Shown: positions 46,716 to 54,927 of the stretch, one piece after another | Layout: the number at the start of each line of letters is the position of its first letter | Numbering within the stretch: the stretch's first letter is position 1 | Assembly: GCF_038019025.1 (NCBI RefSeq) | Contig: NZ_CP150496.1 | Coordinates: 957,501 to 1,021,500 of the forward strand | DNA length: 64,000 nucleotides | Reading direction: 5' to 3' | From: Polaribacter marinaquae | Lineage (GTDB): Bacteria; Bacteroidota; Bacteroidia; Flavobacteriales; Flavobacteriaceae | The notes under the pieces: generated by a model | The model's database searches: none | What the model saw: only the letters and a program-made list of their open reading frames with translations | Told to the model about the DNA's origin: nothing | Made by a program: the position numbers and the translations under genes

Positions 46716-47234
46716 TTATTTTTCAGATAATGTCTTAATAATACCTGAAAGTGTTTGTCCACCTGACTGTAATGCTGAAACAACATTCTTAGCAGGAGAC
46801 TGTAATAATCCAATGATTTCTCCAATTAATTCTTCTCTAGATTTAATATCTACTAAAGCATCTAATTGATCATCTCCAATATAAATAGATTCTTCTGCAA
46901 ATGCACCTTTTAATAAAGGTCTATCTTTAGATTTCTTTCTAAATTCTTTGATTAATTTCGCAGGTGCATTTGCAGCCTCAGAAATCATCATTGAAGTATT
47001 TCCTTTTAATACTGTTGGTAAGTCTCCAAAATCTTTATCTGAAGCTTCCATTGCTTTTGCAAGTAATGTATTTTTAACAACCGATAACTGAACTCCTGCT
47101 TTAAAACAAGCTCTTCTTAAATTAGATGTTGTTTGTGCATCTAATCCAGATATATCTGCTAAATATAAAGTGTTTGTATCTGCTAATACTGCTGTTAAAT
47201 CTTGTATTACTTGTGATTTCTCTTCTCTAGTCAT
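46716..47234 (-). CDS. rplJ: 50S ribosomal protein L10
   Basis: L10 anchors L7/L12 dimers on the ribosome. The proper start is ATG 47234 (MTREEKSQVIQDL, 172 residues); the longer frame from 47273 runs back into rplA and adds residues that other L10 proteins lack. Signatures include LRRACFKAGVQLSVVKNTLL and LPTVLKGNTSMM. In many bacteria L10 represses its own leader; no such leader structure is evident here because the gap to rplA is only about 19 bp. Confidence 0.97.
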   Translation of the reverse strand: MTREEKSQVIQDLTAVLADTNTLYLADISGLDAQTTSNLRRACFKAGVQLSVVKNTLLAKAMEASDKDFGDLPTVLKGNTSMMISEAANAPAKLIKEFRKKSKDRPLLKGAFAEESIYIGDDQLDALVDIKSREELIGEIIGLLQSPAKNVVSALQSGGQTLSGIIKTLSEK

Positions 47235-47253
47235 AATTATAAGTTTTAACGTA

Positions 47254-47943
47254 TTAAACAGTTTTAACTTCAACAGCTATACTAGGACTCATCGTACTAG
47301 ACATGAAAACGCTTTTTACATACGTTCCTTTTGCTGTTGTAGGTTTCAATTTAATAATTGTTTGTATTAACTCGTTTGCATTCTCTTCAATCTTCTTAGC
47401 ATCAAAAGATACTTTTCCAATTGCAGCATGTACAATACCAGTTTTATCTACTTTAAAGTCTATTTTACCAGCTTTAACATCTTGAACGGCTTTTGCAACA
47501 TCCATAGTAACAGTACCAGTCTTTGGGTTCGGCATTAATCCTCTTGGACCTAATACTCTACCTAAAGGACCTAATTTCCCCATTACACTTGGCATCGTGA
47601 TGATAACATCAACGTCTGTCCAACCACCTTTAATCTTTTGAAGATATTCATCTAACCCTACATAATCTGCACCTGCTGCTGTAGCTTCTGCTTCTTTATC
47701 TGGAGTTACTAATGCTAAAACTTTAACATCTTTTCCTGTTCCGTGAGGTAATGTAACAACACCACGAACCATTTGATTAGCTTTACGTGGATCTACTCCT
47801 AAACGAATTGCTAAATCTACTGATGCATCAAACTTTACATTAGTAATGTCTTTGACTAGAGCTGAAGCTGCTGCTAAATCATAAGATTTAGAGCTATCTA
47901 CTTTTGCGTAAGCTTCTTTTTGCTTTTTTGTTAATTTTGCCAT
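47254..47943 (-). CDS. rplA: 50S ribosomal protein L1
   Basis: L1 binds 23S rRNA at the E-site stalk and often regulates its own operon. The 229-residue protein contains [20 protein letters not shown], the [14 protein letters not shown] segment and the [17 protein letters not shown] signature. It lies 20 bp after rplK, as in the standard L11-L1 pair. Confidence 0.98.
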   Translation of the reverse strand: MAKLTKKQKEAYAKVDSSKSYDLAAASALVKDITNVKFDASVDLAIRLGVDPRKANQMVRGVVTLPHGTGKDVKVLALVTPDKEAEATAAGADYVGLDEYLQKIKGGWTDVDVIITMPSVMGKLGPLGRVLGPRGLMPNPKTGTVTMDVAKAVQDVKAGKIDFKVDKTGIVHAAIGKVSFDAKKIEENANELIQTIIKLKPTTAKGTYVKSVFMSSTMSPSIAVEVKTV

Positions 47944-47963
47944 TTTACTACTTTTTATAAAGT

Positions 47964-48401
47964 TTATGCTGGTGCATCACCTTTTACTGTTAATCCCATA
48001 GAACGTGCTGTACCTGCAATCATACGCATTGCTGAAGAAACTTCAAAGGCATTTAAATCTACCATCTTATCTTCTGCAATTGTTTTAATTTGATCCCAAG
48101 TAACTGATGCTACTTTCTTTCTGTTTGGTTCACCTGAACCCTTTTTAATTTTGGCCGCTTCTAGTAACTGAACTGCTGCAGGAGGAGTTTTTACAACAAA
48201 ATCAAACGATTTGTCTTTGAAAACAGTAATAACAACAGGTAACACTTTACCTTGTTTGTCTTGCGTTCTTGCATTAAACTGTTTACAGAACTCCATAATG
48301 TTAACACCAGCAGCACCTAAAGCGGGTCCGACCGGCGGCGATGGATTCGCTGCGCCTCCCCTTACTTGTAACTTAACTACTTTACTAACTTCTTTTGCCA
48401 T
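47964..48401 (-). CDS. rplK: 50S ribosomal protein L11
   Basis: L11 forms the GTPase-associated centre with 23S rRNA. The 145-residue protein has the N-terminal [20 protein letters not shown] signature, the proline-rich [13 protein letters not shown] turn, and the C-terminal rRNA-binding part ending [17 protein letters not shown]. It lies 70 bp after nusG and opens the ribosomal part of the operon. Confidence 0.98.
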   Translation of the reverse strand: MAKEVSKVVKLQVRGGAANPSPPVGPALGAAGVNIMEFCKQFNARTQDKQGKVLPVVITVFKDKSFDFVVKTPPAAVQLLEAAKIKKGSGEPNRKKVASVTWDQIKTIAEDKMVDLNAFEVSSAMRMIAGTARSMGLTVKGDAPA

Positions 48402-48471
48402 TTTAAAAATGTTTAATGATTTATTTTAAGTTGGAAGCCAAAAAACAAATCGATATATATTTGTGTAACAA

Positions 48472-49023
48472 TTATATCTTTTCTACTTGCATATAACTTA
48501 ATTCTAATGGTGTTTTCCTTCCGAATATTTTCACCATTACCTCAAGCTTACGCTTTTCTTCGTTTACTTTTTCAATAGTACCATCAAAACCATTAAATGG
48601 CCCGTCAACTACTTTTATTGTTTCTCCGACATTAAATGGAATTGCAACATTCTCATCTCTTACAGATAATTCATCTACTTTACCTAACATTCTGTTCACT
48701 TCAGATTTACGCATAGGTACAGGTTCACCTCCTTTTGTTTCACCTAAAAAACCAATTACACCTGTAATTGCTTTAATAACGTGAGGGACTTCACCAGATA
48801 AATTAGCTTCTACCATAATGTAACCAGGAAAATAAACTCTTTCTCTATTTATTTTCTTACCATTACGTACTTGTACAACTTTCTCTGTAGGCACTATTAC
48901 TTGGCTTACATAATCAGATAAGCCTACCCTAGAGATTTCTGTCTCTATGTAAGCTTTTACCTTATTCTCTTGTCCACCAATGGCTCTAACAACATACCAT
49001 TTCATTACTGAATCAGTCGCCAT
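48472..49023 (-). CDS. nusG: Transcription termination/antitermination protein NusG
   Basis: NusG binds RNA polymerase and couples it to ribosomes or Rho. The 183-residue protein has the NGN domain (WYVVRAIGGQENKVKAYIE through YFPGYIMVEA) and a C-terminal KOW domain (GETIKVVDGPFNGFDGTIEK). It begins two bases after secE ends, the common secE-nusG pair. Confidence 0.97.
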   Translation of the reverse strand: MATDSVMKWYVVRAIGGQENKVKAYIETEISRVGLSDYVSQVIVPTEKVVQVRNGKKINRERVYFPGYIMVEANLSGEVPHVIKAITGVIGFLGETKGGEPVPMRKSEVNRMLGKVDELSVRDENVAIPFNVGETIKVVDGPFNGFDGTIEKVNEEKRKLEVMVKIFGRKTPLELSYMQVEKI

Positions 49024-49025
49024 CT

Positions 49026-49223
49026 CTAATTAGATTTAAACATTGTGAAAAAGTTATCCAAACCTGTTTGAAAAACATAGTCTATACCTGCTACAGCTAA
49101 AGCGAACAAAATAGTGAACACCGCTACTGTTACTGTTGTCTTTTGAGCATCTTCTTTAGAGATCCAAGTCATGTGATTACTTAGTTCATCAAAAGAATCT
49201 TTAATATATTGTATAAACTTCAT
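49026..49223 (-). CDS. secE: Preprotein translocase subunit SecE
   Basis: SecE stabilises SecY in the membrane. From ATG 49223 the protein has 65 residues (MKFIQYIKDSFDELSNHMTW) with one membrane helix (about 29-50) preceded by an amphipathic segment, as is normal for short single-helix SecE. A longer frame that starts at 49271 would run through the tRNA-Trp gene and is rejected. It lies 18 bp from the tRNA-Trp 3' end. Confidence 0.95.
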   Translation of the reverse strand: MKFIQYIKDSFDELSNHMTWISKEDAQKTTVTVAVFTILFALAVAGIDYVFQTGLDNFFTMFKSN

Positions 49224-49241
49224 TCTAATTGTATGTTTTTG

Positions 49242-49314
49242 CACGGATTGAGAGACTCGAACTCCCGACACCTGGTTTTGGAGACCAGTGCTCTACCAAC
49301 TGAGCTAAACCCGT
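49242..49314 (-). tRNA. tRNA-Trp (anticodon CCA)
   Basis: The acceptor ACGGGTT pairs with AATCCGT, the anticodon loop CTCCAAA holds CCA, and the discriminator base is G, as required for Trp. No CCA tail is encoded. It sits between tuf and secE, the usual place in Bacteria. Confidence 0.96.
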
Positions 49315-49330
49315 TTATTATTTCATTTAT

Positions 49331-49363
49331 AAAGGCATCCCGATAAAACCGGGACACCCTTTT
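49331..49363 (-). terminator. Terminator-like hairpin after tuf
   Basis: TCCCG/CGGGA arms extended by GC and AAAGG/CTTT pairs surround an ATAAAAC loop, 34 bp beyond the tuf stop; U-run on the minus strand is short. Some read-through into tRNA-Trp and secE is likely. Confidence 0.6.
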
Positions 49364-49396
49364 AAATTTATACTTAATAAATCAATATATAAAATA

Positions 49397-50584
49397 TTAA
49401 TCTAATAATTCAGTTACCTGACCTGCACCTACAGTTCTACCACCTTCACGGATAGCGAAACGTAAACCAACATTTAATGCGATTGGCTGAATTAAATCTA
49501 CAGTAATTGTTAAGTTATCTCCTGGCATTACCATTTCAACACCATCAGGTAAGTTAATTGTACCTGTAACATCCGTAGTTCTTACATAGAATTGTGGACG
49601 GTAATTGTTATGAAATGGAGTATGACGACCACCTTCTTCCTTCTTTAAAACATAAACTTCTGCTTTAAATTTAGCGTGTGGTGTTACAGAACCTGGCTTA
49701 CAGATTACCATACCTCTTTTAATATCTTCTTTAGCAATACCTCTTAATAAGATACCTGCATTATCTCCAGCCTCACCTCTATCTAAGATTTGACGGAACA
49801 TTTCAATACCAGTAATAGTAGAAGTCATTTTTTCAGCTCCCATACCGATAATATCTACAACATCTCCAGTGTTAGCAATACCAGTCTCAATACGACCAGT
49901 TGCAACTGTACCACGACCTGTAATAGAGAATACATCTTCAACAGGCATTAAGAAATCTTTATCAACCTCTCTTAATGGCTCTTCAATCCAAGCATCAACT
50001 TCTCTCATCAATTCAAGAACAGTATCAACCCATTTTTGCTCACCATTTAAAGCTCCTAAAGCTGAACCTGAAACTACAGGACCATTATCTCCATCATATT
50101 CATAGAAAGATAATAATTCTCTAACTTCCATATCAACTAATTCTAAAAGCTCTTCATCATCAACCATATCAACTTTGTTTAAGAAAACAACGATACGAGG
50201 AATCCCTACCTGACGACCTAATAAGATATGCTCTCTAGTCTGTGGCATTGGTCCATCTGTTGCAGCAACAACTAAAATAGCTCCATCCATTTGAGCAGCA
50301 CCCGTTACCATGTTCTTAACATAATCGGCGTGACCTGGACAATCTACGTGTGCATAGTGACGCTTTTCAGTTTGGTACTCTACGTGAGAAGTGTTAATTG
50401 TAATACCTCTTTCTTTTTCTTCCGGAGCATTATCAATCTGATCAAAAGATCTAGCCTCAGAGAATCCTGCATCAGCTAATACTTTAGTAATAGCCGCAGT
50501 TAAAGTTGTTTTACCGTGATCTACGTGTCCGATAGTACCAATGTTTAAGTGTGGTTTCGAACGGTCAAAAGTTCCTTTTGCCAT
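49397..50584 (-). CDS. tuf: Elongation factor Tu
   Basis: EF-Tu brings aminoacyl-tRNA to the ribosome. The 395-residue protein has the G1 box GHVDHGKT, the effector/G2 region with RGITI, G3 DCPGHADY, G4 NKVD and G5 SGSALGAL, followed by the two beta-barrel domains ending [14 protein letters not shown]. It is the only tuf in this window and is preceded by the tRNA-Thr/Gly/Tyr/Thr cluster, in the tRNA-tufB arrangement. Confidence 0.99.
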   Translation of the reverse strand: MAKGTFDRSKPHLNIGTIGHVDHGKTTLTAAITKVLADAGFSEARSFDQIDNAPEEKERGITINTSHVEYQTEKRHYAHVDCPGHADYVKNMVTGAAQMDGAILVVAATDGPMPQTREHILLGRQVGIPRIVVFLNKVDMVDDEELLELVDMEVRELLSFYEYDGDNGPVVSGSALGALNGEQKWVDTVLELMREVDAWIEEPLREVDKDFLMPVEDVFSITGRGTVATGRIETGIANTGDVVDIIGMGAEKMTSTITGIEMFRQILDRGEAGDNAGILLRGIAKEDIKRGMVICKPGSVTPHAKFKAEVYVLKKEEGGRHTPFHNNYRPQFYVRTTDVTGTINLPDGVEMVMPGDNLTITVDLIQPIALNVGLRFAIREGGRTVGAGQVTELLD

Positions 50585-50644
50585 AATTATTAATTTTAAT
50601 TCTTAGTTTAAATATATTTAGTGTCTAATAATACATAAAAAATG

Positions 50645-50717
50645 AGCCAGCGATGGGATTTGAACCCACGACCTCATCCCTACCAAGGATGCGCTCTACC
50701 AACTGAGCTACACCGGC
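50645..50717 (-). tRNA. tRNA-Thr (anticodon GGT)
   Basis: The acceptor GCCGGTG pairs with CGCTGGC using two wobble pairs, the anticodon loop CTTGGTA holds GGT, and the T-arm loop has GGTTCAAATCC. No CCA tail. The gene nearest to tuf in the cluster. Confidence 0.96.
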
Positions 50718-50732
50718 TTGTTGATATTTTAG

Positions 50733-50805
50733 AGCGAAAGACCGGGTTCGAACCGGCGACATTCAGCTTGGAAGGCTGACGCTCTACCAACTGAGCTACT
50801 TTCGC
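50733..50805 (-). tRNA. tRNA-Gly (anticodon TCC)
   Basis: The acceptor GCGAAAG pairs with CTTTCGC, the anticodon loop CTTCCAA holds TCC, and the discriminator is T. Confidence 0.96.
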
Positions 50806-50818
50806 AAATTGTAAATTG

Positions 50819-50900
50819 TGGGGAGAGCAGGATTCGAACCTGCGAAGACATAGTCAACGGAGTTACAGTCCGTCCTCGTTGGCCGCTTGAGTATCTCCCC
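50819..50900 (-). tRNA. tRNA-Tyr (anticodon GTA)
   Basis: An 82-base class II tRNA with a long variable arm; the acceptor GGGGAGA pairs with TCTCCCC and the anticodon loop CTGTAAC holds GTA. Confidence 0.96.
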
Positions 50901-50954
50901 GATAATTTACTATTTTAATGAACTTTTAAATTACAAATGCAATTTAATTTACTG

Positions 50955-51028
50955 AGCCAATGGAGGGACTCGAACCCACGACCTGCTGATTACAAATCAG
51001 CTGCTCTAGCCAGCTGAGCTACATCGGC
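50955..51028 (-). tRNA. tRNA-Thr (anticodon TGT)
   Basis: The acceptor GCCGATG pairs with CATTGGC with a G-U pair, the anticodon loop TTTGTAA holds TGT. First gene of the four-tRNA cluster in transcription order. Confidence 0.96.
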
Positions 51029-51132
51029 TTTCGTTGTTTAAAAACAACACGCTATTTCTAACGGTTTGCAAATGTATAAAGTTTTTTCAATTTCCAAAAC
51101 TTTTTTTTAAGTTTTTTTGTTTTTTTTTCGTT

Positions 51133-51441
51133 TTACGAAATCATAGAATCTCTTAACTTCTCTTTTGATCTTTTTAATTGTCTCTTTAAATTATCAACTG
51201 CAGCATTCACTCCTTCTTCAAAAGTTTTCGTTTCTCTTTTTACAATCAACTCGCTACCAGGTATATTAATTTTTATTTCTGTTATTTTATTTTCTTTATC
51301 ACTTGTGTTTTGAACTTTTAAAAACACTTCTGCATCAACTATCTTATCATGAAATTTTGACAATGTTAAAACCTTAGTTTCTACAAACATTATTAATTGA
51401 CTATCTGCATTAAAATTTACTGATTGCGTGAATACTTTCAT
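51133..51441 (-). CDS. Ribosome hibernation-promoting factor (HPF/YfiA family)
   Basis: This short 102-residue protein starts MKVFTQSVNFNADSQLIMFV and has the HPF/RaiA beta-alpha-beta layout: a first strand, helix with KVLTLSKFHDKIVDAEVFL, then IKINIPGSELIVKRE and EGVNAAVDNLKRQLKRSKEKL. Short HPF blocks ribosome dimers or tRNA sites during rest; it lacks the long C-terminal domain of dimerising HPF. It lies 6 bp downstream of xerC and just before the tRNA cluster. Confidence 0.9.
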   Translation of the reverse strand: MKVFTQSVNFNADSQLIMFVETKVLTLSKFHDKIVDAEVFLKVQNTSDKENKITEIKINIPGSELIVKRETKTFEEGVNAAVDNLKRQLKRSKEKLRDSMIS

Positions 51442-51447
51442 ACCTTA

Positions 51448-52335
51448 TCATTTTTTGTTGCTTCTAGGGTGAGCATTGTTATACACTTTTTTTATTGCTT
51501 CTAAACTATTACTAGCATAGATTTGAGTAGAGGCTAAAGATGTATGCCCTAGCAATTCTTTAACCGAATTTAAGTCTGCCCCTTCATTTAAAAGATGTGT
51601 TGCAAAAGAATGCCTTAATATATGCGGACTCTTTTTTACCTTTGATGAGACTTCACTAAAGTAAGAATTTATAATTCTGTAAACAAGTGTTTCATATAAT
51701 TTATTTCCTTTTGAAGTAATTAACAAATATTCTGAAACAAAACCTTCTTTATTTCTCTCTTGTAAATACTTTTTTATTGAAATTAGCACAGAGGGAAGTA
51801 TTGGCACATAACGTTCTTTATTCCTTTTACCCAAGACTTTTATAGTATTGTTTATAGAATTTATATCTTGTAATTTTATGTTGATTAACTCCGCTCTTCT
51901 AATTCCCGTAGAGTACAATAGCTCTACCAACAACTTGTTTCGAAGAGTTTCAAAACTATCATCACTTTCAAGAGAACTTATAACAGCATTCACTTCTTTT
52001 ACAGTAAAAGGAACCTGAACTTTCTTTTTGATTTTTAAAGCTCTATGTATTGCTAACGGATTACTATCTAACTGACCTGTTTTCTGTAAAAATTTATAAA
52101 ATGATTTTAATGAACTAATTTTTCTGTTTATAGAATTATTTGATACATCAGAATTAACTAAACTTACAATCCAACTTCTAATTAAAGGATATTTCACCTC
52201 TAACAAATCATCTAATTCAAATTCTGATAAACAAAATTCATTGAAAGCAGTTAAATCTGTTTTGTATGCAATTATAGTATGCTTAGAATATTTTTTTTCT
52301 AAGGATAAATAATCTAAAAAAGAATTGATTAACAT
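51448..52335 (-). CDS. xerC: Tyrosine recombinase XerC/XerD-type
   Basis: Xer recombinases resolve chromosome dimers at dif. The 295-residue protein has the SAM-like N-domain (1-100) and a catalytic domain with the full set Arg146 (STGIRRAELI), Lys170, His238, Arg241 (HILRHSFATHLL), His264 (LLGHTSLAST) and Tyr273. Unlike the island integrase it keeps the first Arg. It is a core gene, next to hpf and rpsU as in other Flavobacteriia. XerC versus XerD is by convention. Confidence 0.9.
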   Translation of the reverse strand: MLINSFLDYLSLEKKYSKHTIIAYKTDLTAFNEFCLSEFELDDLLEVKYPLIRSWIVSLVNSDVSNNSINRKISSLKSFYKFLQKTGQLDSNPLAIHRALKIKKKVQVPFTVKEVNAVISSLESDDSFETLRNKLLVELLYSTGIRRAELINIKLQDINSINNTIKVLGKRNKERYVPILPSVLISIKKYLQERNKEGFVSEYLLITSKGNKLYETLVYRIINSYFSEVSSKVKKSPHILRHSFATHLLNEGADLNSVKELLGHTSLASTQIYASNSLEAIKKVYNNAHPRSNKK

Positions 52336-52373
52336 TATTGATTTTTAATAATCAAATTTAGTGTTTTTAAAGC

Positions 52374-52410
52374 AAAAAAAATCTCGCACTAAAATTAGTA
52401 CGAGATTTAT
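52374..52410 (-). terminator. Terminator after rpsU
   Basis: AAATCTCG-ACTAA and TTAGT-CGAGATTT arms (one C/A mismatch) with an A-run at the left lie 24 bp beyond rpsU, ending its transcription before xerC. Confidence 0.7.
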
Positions 52411-52431
52411 TATTTTAAGAATACGTTAGAT

Positions 52432-52629
52432 TTATCCAACTTCTTCTTGTGTTCTTAATCTTTGAACGTAAGAAGCTTTTATTCTTTGAGCTCTTTTCGC
52501 TACAGATGGCTTTGTAAAGTTTTTTCTGTTACGTAAGTTCTTCATCGTCTTTGTACGATCGAATTTTCTTTTATAACGCTTTAACGCTCTATCTATATTT
52601 TCTCCTTCTTTAATAGGTATAATTAACAT
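52432..52629 (-). CDS. rpsU: 30S ribosomal protein bS21
   Basis: bS21 is a small basic protein of the 30S platform near the anti-Shine-Dalgarno. The 65-residue protein has the family core IKEGENIDRALKRYKRKFDR and a basic C-terminus (RKNFTKPSVAKRAQRIKASY). The ATG at 52629 is preceded at nine bases by GGAGG within AAGGGAGGTG, a strong Shine-Dalgarno rare in this phylum; see the separate feature. Confidence 0.97.
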   Translation of the reverse strand: MLIIPIKEGENIDRALKRYKRKFDRTKTMKNLRNRKNFTKPSVAKRAQRIKASYVQRLRTQEEVG

Positions 52630-52636
52630 AAGTTAG

Positions 52637-52646
52637 CACCTCCCTT
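52637..52646 (-). promoter_or_regulatory. Strong Shine-Dalgarno of rpsU
   Basis: On the minus strand AAGGGAGGTG lies upstream of the rpsU start, with GGAGG nine bases from the ATG. Bacteroidota genes mostly lack SD sequences because bS21, S18 and S6 hide the anti-SD. In Flavobacterium johnsoniae a strong SD on rpsU lets ribosomes without bS21 translate it, a feedback loop; the same is likely here. The rest of 52647-52845 is AT-rich without a gene. Confidence 0.75.
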
Positions 52647-52845
52647 CATAGTATCTTTATATTTTGAATAGCACAATGGCTATTTGGTTTATTTTTTGGT
52701 TTGCAAATGTAGTTACAAATTATGAAATAACAATTACTAAATTAAATTTATTTTAAATAGTCTATTTACTCTAATTTTCAATAGTTTAAAACAGGTTTTT
52801 AAATAATCATTATACAGTCAAAAAATAATAAAATATAAAAATGTA

Positions 52846-54012
52846 CTAGGTAGCTGGTTTATATTCTTTATTATCGATTACCATTTTTGCTATAATCTCT
52901 TTTAGTATTTCTGAAGTTCCTCCTCCTATCGGTCCTAATCTACTATCTCTTAACAACCTTGCCATAGGATATTCTTCCATATAACCATAACCTCCTAAAA
53001 GTTGTAAAGCATCATAAATTACCTCATCTGCTATCTTTGTAGATAATAATTTAGACATACTTGCTTCTTTAACAACATAAGCTCCTAAATCTAATCTTTT
53101 AGTTATCGAGTAATTATACTCTCTACACATATCTACTTTACTAGACATTTCTGCTATTTTATGTCTTAAAGCTTGAAATTTATCTAAAGACTTGCCAAAA
53201 GCAACTCTTTCTTGCATGTAATTAATTGCATAATCTACTGCGAATTCTGCTCTTGCGTGTGCATTTACACCCATTATCAATCTTTCTAAAGCAAAATGTT
53301 GCATGATATAAGGAAAGCCTTTTCCTTCTTCTCCCATTAAGTTTTCAACAGGAATTTCTACATTATCAAAAGCAATTTCTCCGGTATCTGAAGCTCTCCA
53401 ACCAAGTTTATCTAATTTCGTTGCAGAAATACCTTTTGCTTCTCTATCGACAACAAAAATGCTAATCCCTTTATATTTATCCGAAGGATCTGTTTTAGCC
53501 GCAACTATTAAATAATCTGAATAAACTCCGTTAGTTATAAAAGTTTTAGATCCGTTTAAAATATACTTATCACCTTTTTTAATAGCTGTAGATCTCATAC
53601 CCGCAACATCACTTCCGCCAAAAGGCTCTGTAATACAAAGACAACCAATTTTATCCCCTTCTACACTCGGCACAAGATATTTTTGTTTGATAAATTCTGT
53701 ACCTTCCTTATTAAGGTGTGTCATTGCTAAAAATTCATGCGCCCACATTGCTGCTGCAAAACCACCTGAATTAACCTTTTGCAATTCTTCTAAAAAAATT
53801 ACGGTGTAGAATAAATCTAAATCTAAACCTCCGTACTCTTCTGGTGTACACAAGCCGAAATATCCCATTTCGCCAAATTTTTTCCAAATAAATCTGTCTA
53901 TGGTTCCTGTTTTTTCCCATTTATCAATATGAGGAACTACTTCCTTCTGTAAAAAATCTTTAAAACTTGCACGAAAAGCGTCGTGTTCTTCAGTAAAGTA
54001 CATACTGTTCAT
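52846..54012 (-). CDS. Acyl-CoA dehydrogenase family protein
   Basis: A 388-residue FAD enzyme of the acyl-CoA dehydrogenase fold: N-terminal helical part (MYFTEEHDAFRASFKDFLQ), middle beta domain with CLCITEPFGGSDVAGMRSTA cut to ITEPFGGSDVAGM, and C-terminal helices with QALRHKIAEMS, LLGGYGYMEEYPMARLLRD and GGTSEILKEII. The WRASDTGEIAFDNVEIP motif is also typical. Substrate (straight or branched acyl-CoA) cannot be told. It is followed by the HhH gene upstream by 21 bp on the same strand. Confidence 0.93.
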   Translation of the reverse strand: MNSMYFTEEHDAFRASFKDFLQKEVVPHIDKWEKTGTIDRFIWKKFGEMGYFGLCTPEEYGGLDLDLFYTVIFLEELQKVNSGGFAAAMWAHEFLAMTHLNKEGTEFIKQKYLVPSVEGDKIGCLCITEPFGGSDVAGMRSTAIKKGDKYILNGSKTFITNGVYSDYLIVAAKTDPSDKYKGISIFVVDREAKGISATKLDKLGWRASDTGEIAFDNVEIPVENLMGEEGKGFPYIMQHFALERLIMGVNAHARAEFAVDYAINYMQERVAFGKSLDKFQALRHKIAEMSSKVDMCREYNYSITKRLDLGAYVVKEASMSKLLSTKIADEVIYDALQLLGGYGYMEEYPMARLLRDSRLGPIGGGTSEILKEIIAKMVIDNKEYKPAT

Positions 54013-54033
54013 CTGGTAAGAATTTTGAGTTGT

Positions 54034-54918
54034 TTATTTAGCTACCAAATATAAGACTATTCTGTCATACAAATCTAACGGAAAACCACTGATATTTTTT
54101 AATTGTGAAATATTTTGCAATTCAGCCACCTCATCTCTGTACTCAAATATCTTTTTACATAATTCATAATCTACGTACGGAGTTTTAAGAATTTCCTTAA
54201 AAGAAGCTGTATTTACATTGATTTTTTGAATATATGGTAATTCTATAAGTTTAAAGGTTTGTTTAATTTTAACCAAAACTTCTGGCTTAACACCCCATAT
54301 TTCGTCTAGTTGACTAAACATAGAAAATCCTTGTAATTTAGAACGATACTTAATAATTCTGGCTGAAATTTTATCTCCAACTCCTTCAATTGTTTTAAAA
54401 TCTTCTAAAGTTGCTTTATTAATATCTGTTGTCGATGGAGTTTTATTCTTTTTTTTAGAATATTTAACAATAATAGAATTAGATGTACTTGTTTTTTGTT
54501 GAGTAACCCAGTCAGGGAACTTAAAATACGGAGCAATTCTATTTAAAAGTGAATCTGAAACATTTGTAACTTTCTGAAACTCTTCTTTAGAATTCACAAA
54601 TTGATTTCGCTTTCTGTAAGCAAGTAATTTGTCTATTTCATTTATAGACATTCCTAATTGAGCACCTTTATAATCCGTGATATAGTTCGGATTAAAAGGA
54701 TATAACTTAGGCTTTCTTGATTCTAAAGCAATTAATTTTAAACTATCTATCTTCTTATAAAAGGCTAAAGTTCGAGCATTATCAATTATTGATACATCTT
54801 TACTTGAGTCTTTATAAAAGAAAATTAAACCTTGGAATAAAGCTATAATTATAACCAATAAAAAAATCCCATTTCTTTGGTTTTTATTATACCAGAAATG
54901 GGATTTGAATATGTTCAT
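54034..54918 (-). CDS. Membrane-anchored helix-hairpin-helix protein (ComEA-like)
   Basis: The 294-residue protein has one N-terminal membrane helix (about 18-35, IFLLVIIIALFQGLIFFY), a linker, and two to three helix-hairpin-helix units. The clearest is NKATLEDFKTIEGVGDKISARII (here in part: TIEGVGDKISARIIKYR, about 172-188), followed by a second unit near NVNTASFKEILKTPYVDYEL. HhH units bind DNA without sequence preference. ComEA-type proteins take up DNA in competence; Bacteroidota homologues are common but their role is unproven. Confidence 0.85.
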   Translation of the reverse strand: MNIFKSHFWYNKNQRNGIFLLVIIIALFQGLIFFYKDSSKDVSIIDNARTLAFYKKIDSLKLIALESRKPKLYPFNPNYITDYKGAQLGMSINEIDKLLAYRKRNQFVNSKEEFQKVTNVSDSLLNRIAPYFKFPDWVTQQKTSTSNSIIVKYSKKKNKTPSTTDINKATLEDFKTIEGVGDKISARIIKYRSKLQGFSMFSQLDEIWGVKPEVLVKIKQTFKLIELPYIQKINVNTASFKEILKTPYVDYELCKKIFEYRDEVAELQNISQLKNISGFPLDLYDRIVLYLVAK

Positions 54919-54927
54919 TTGTACTTT

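Noticed and set aside
46253..46738. 161-residue plus-strand ORF antisense to rplL
   Set aside because: Ala/Ser-rich low-complexity shadow of the rplL hinge.
49224..49271. Longer secE start through tRNA-Trp
   Set aside because: It would translate the tRNA 3' half and add residues not seen in SecE; the ATG at 49223 fits the family.
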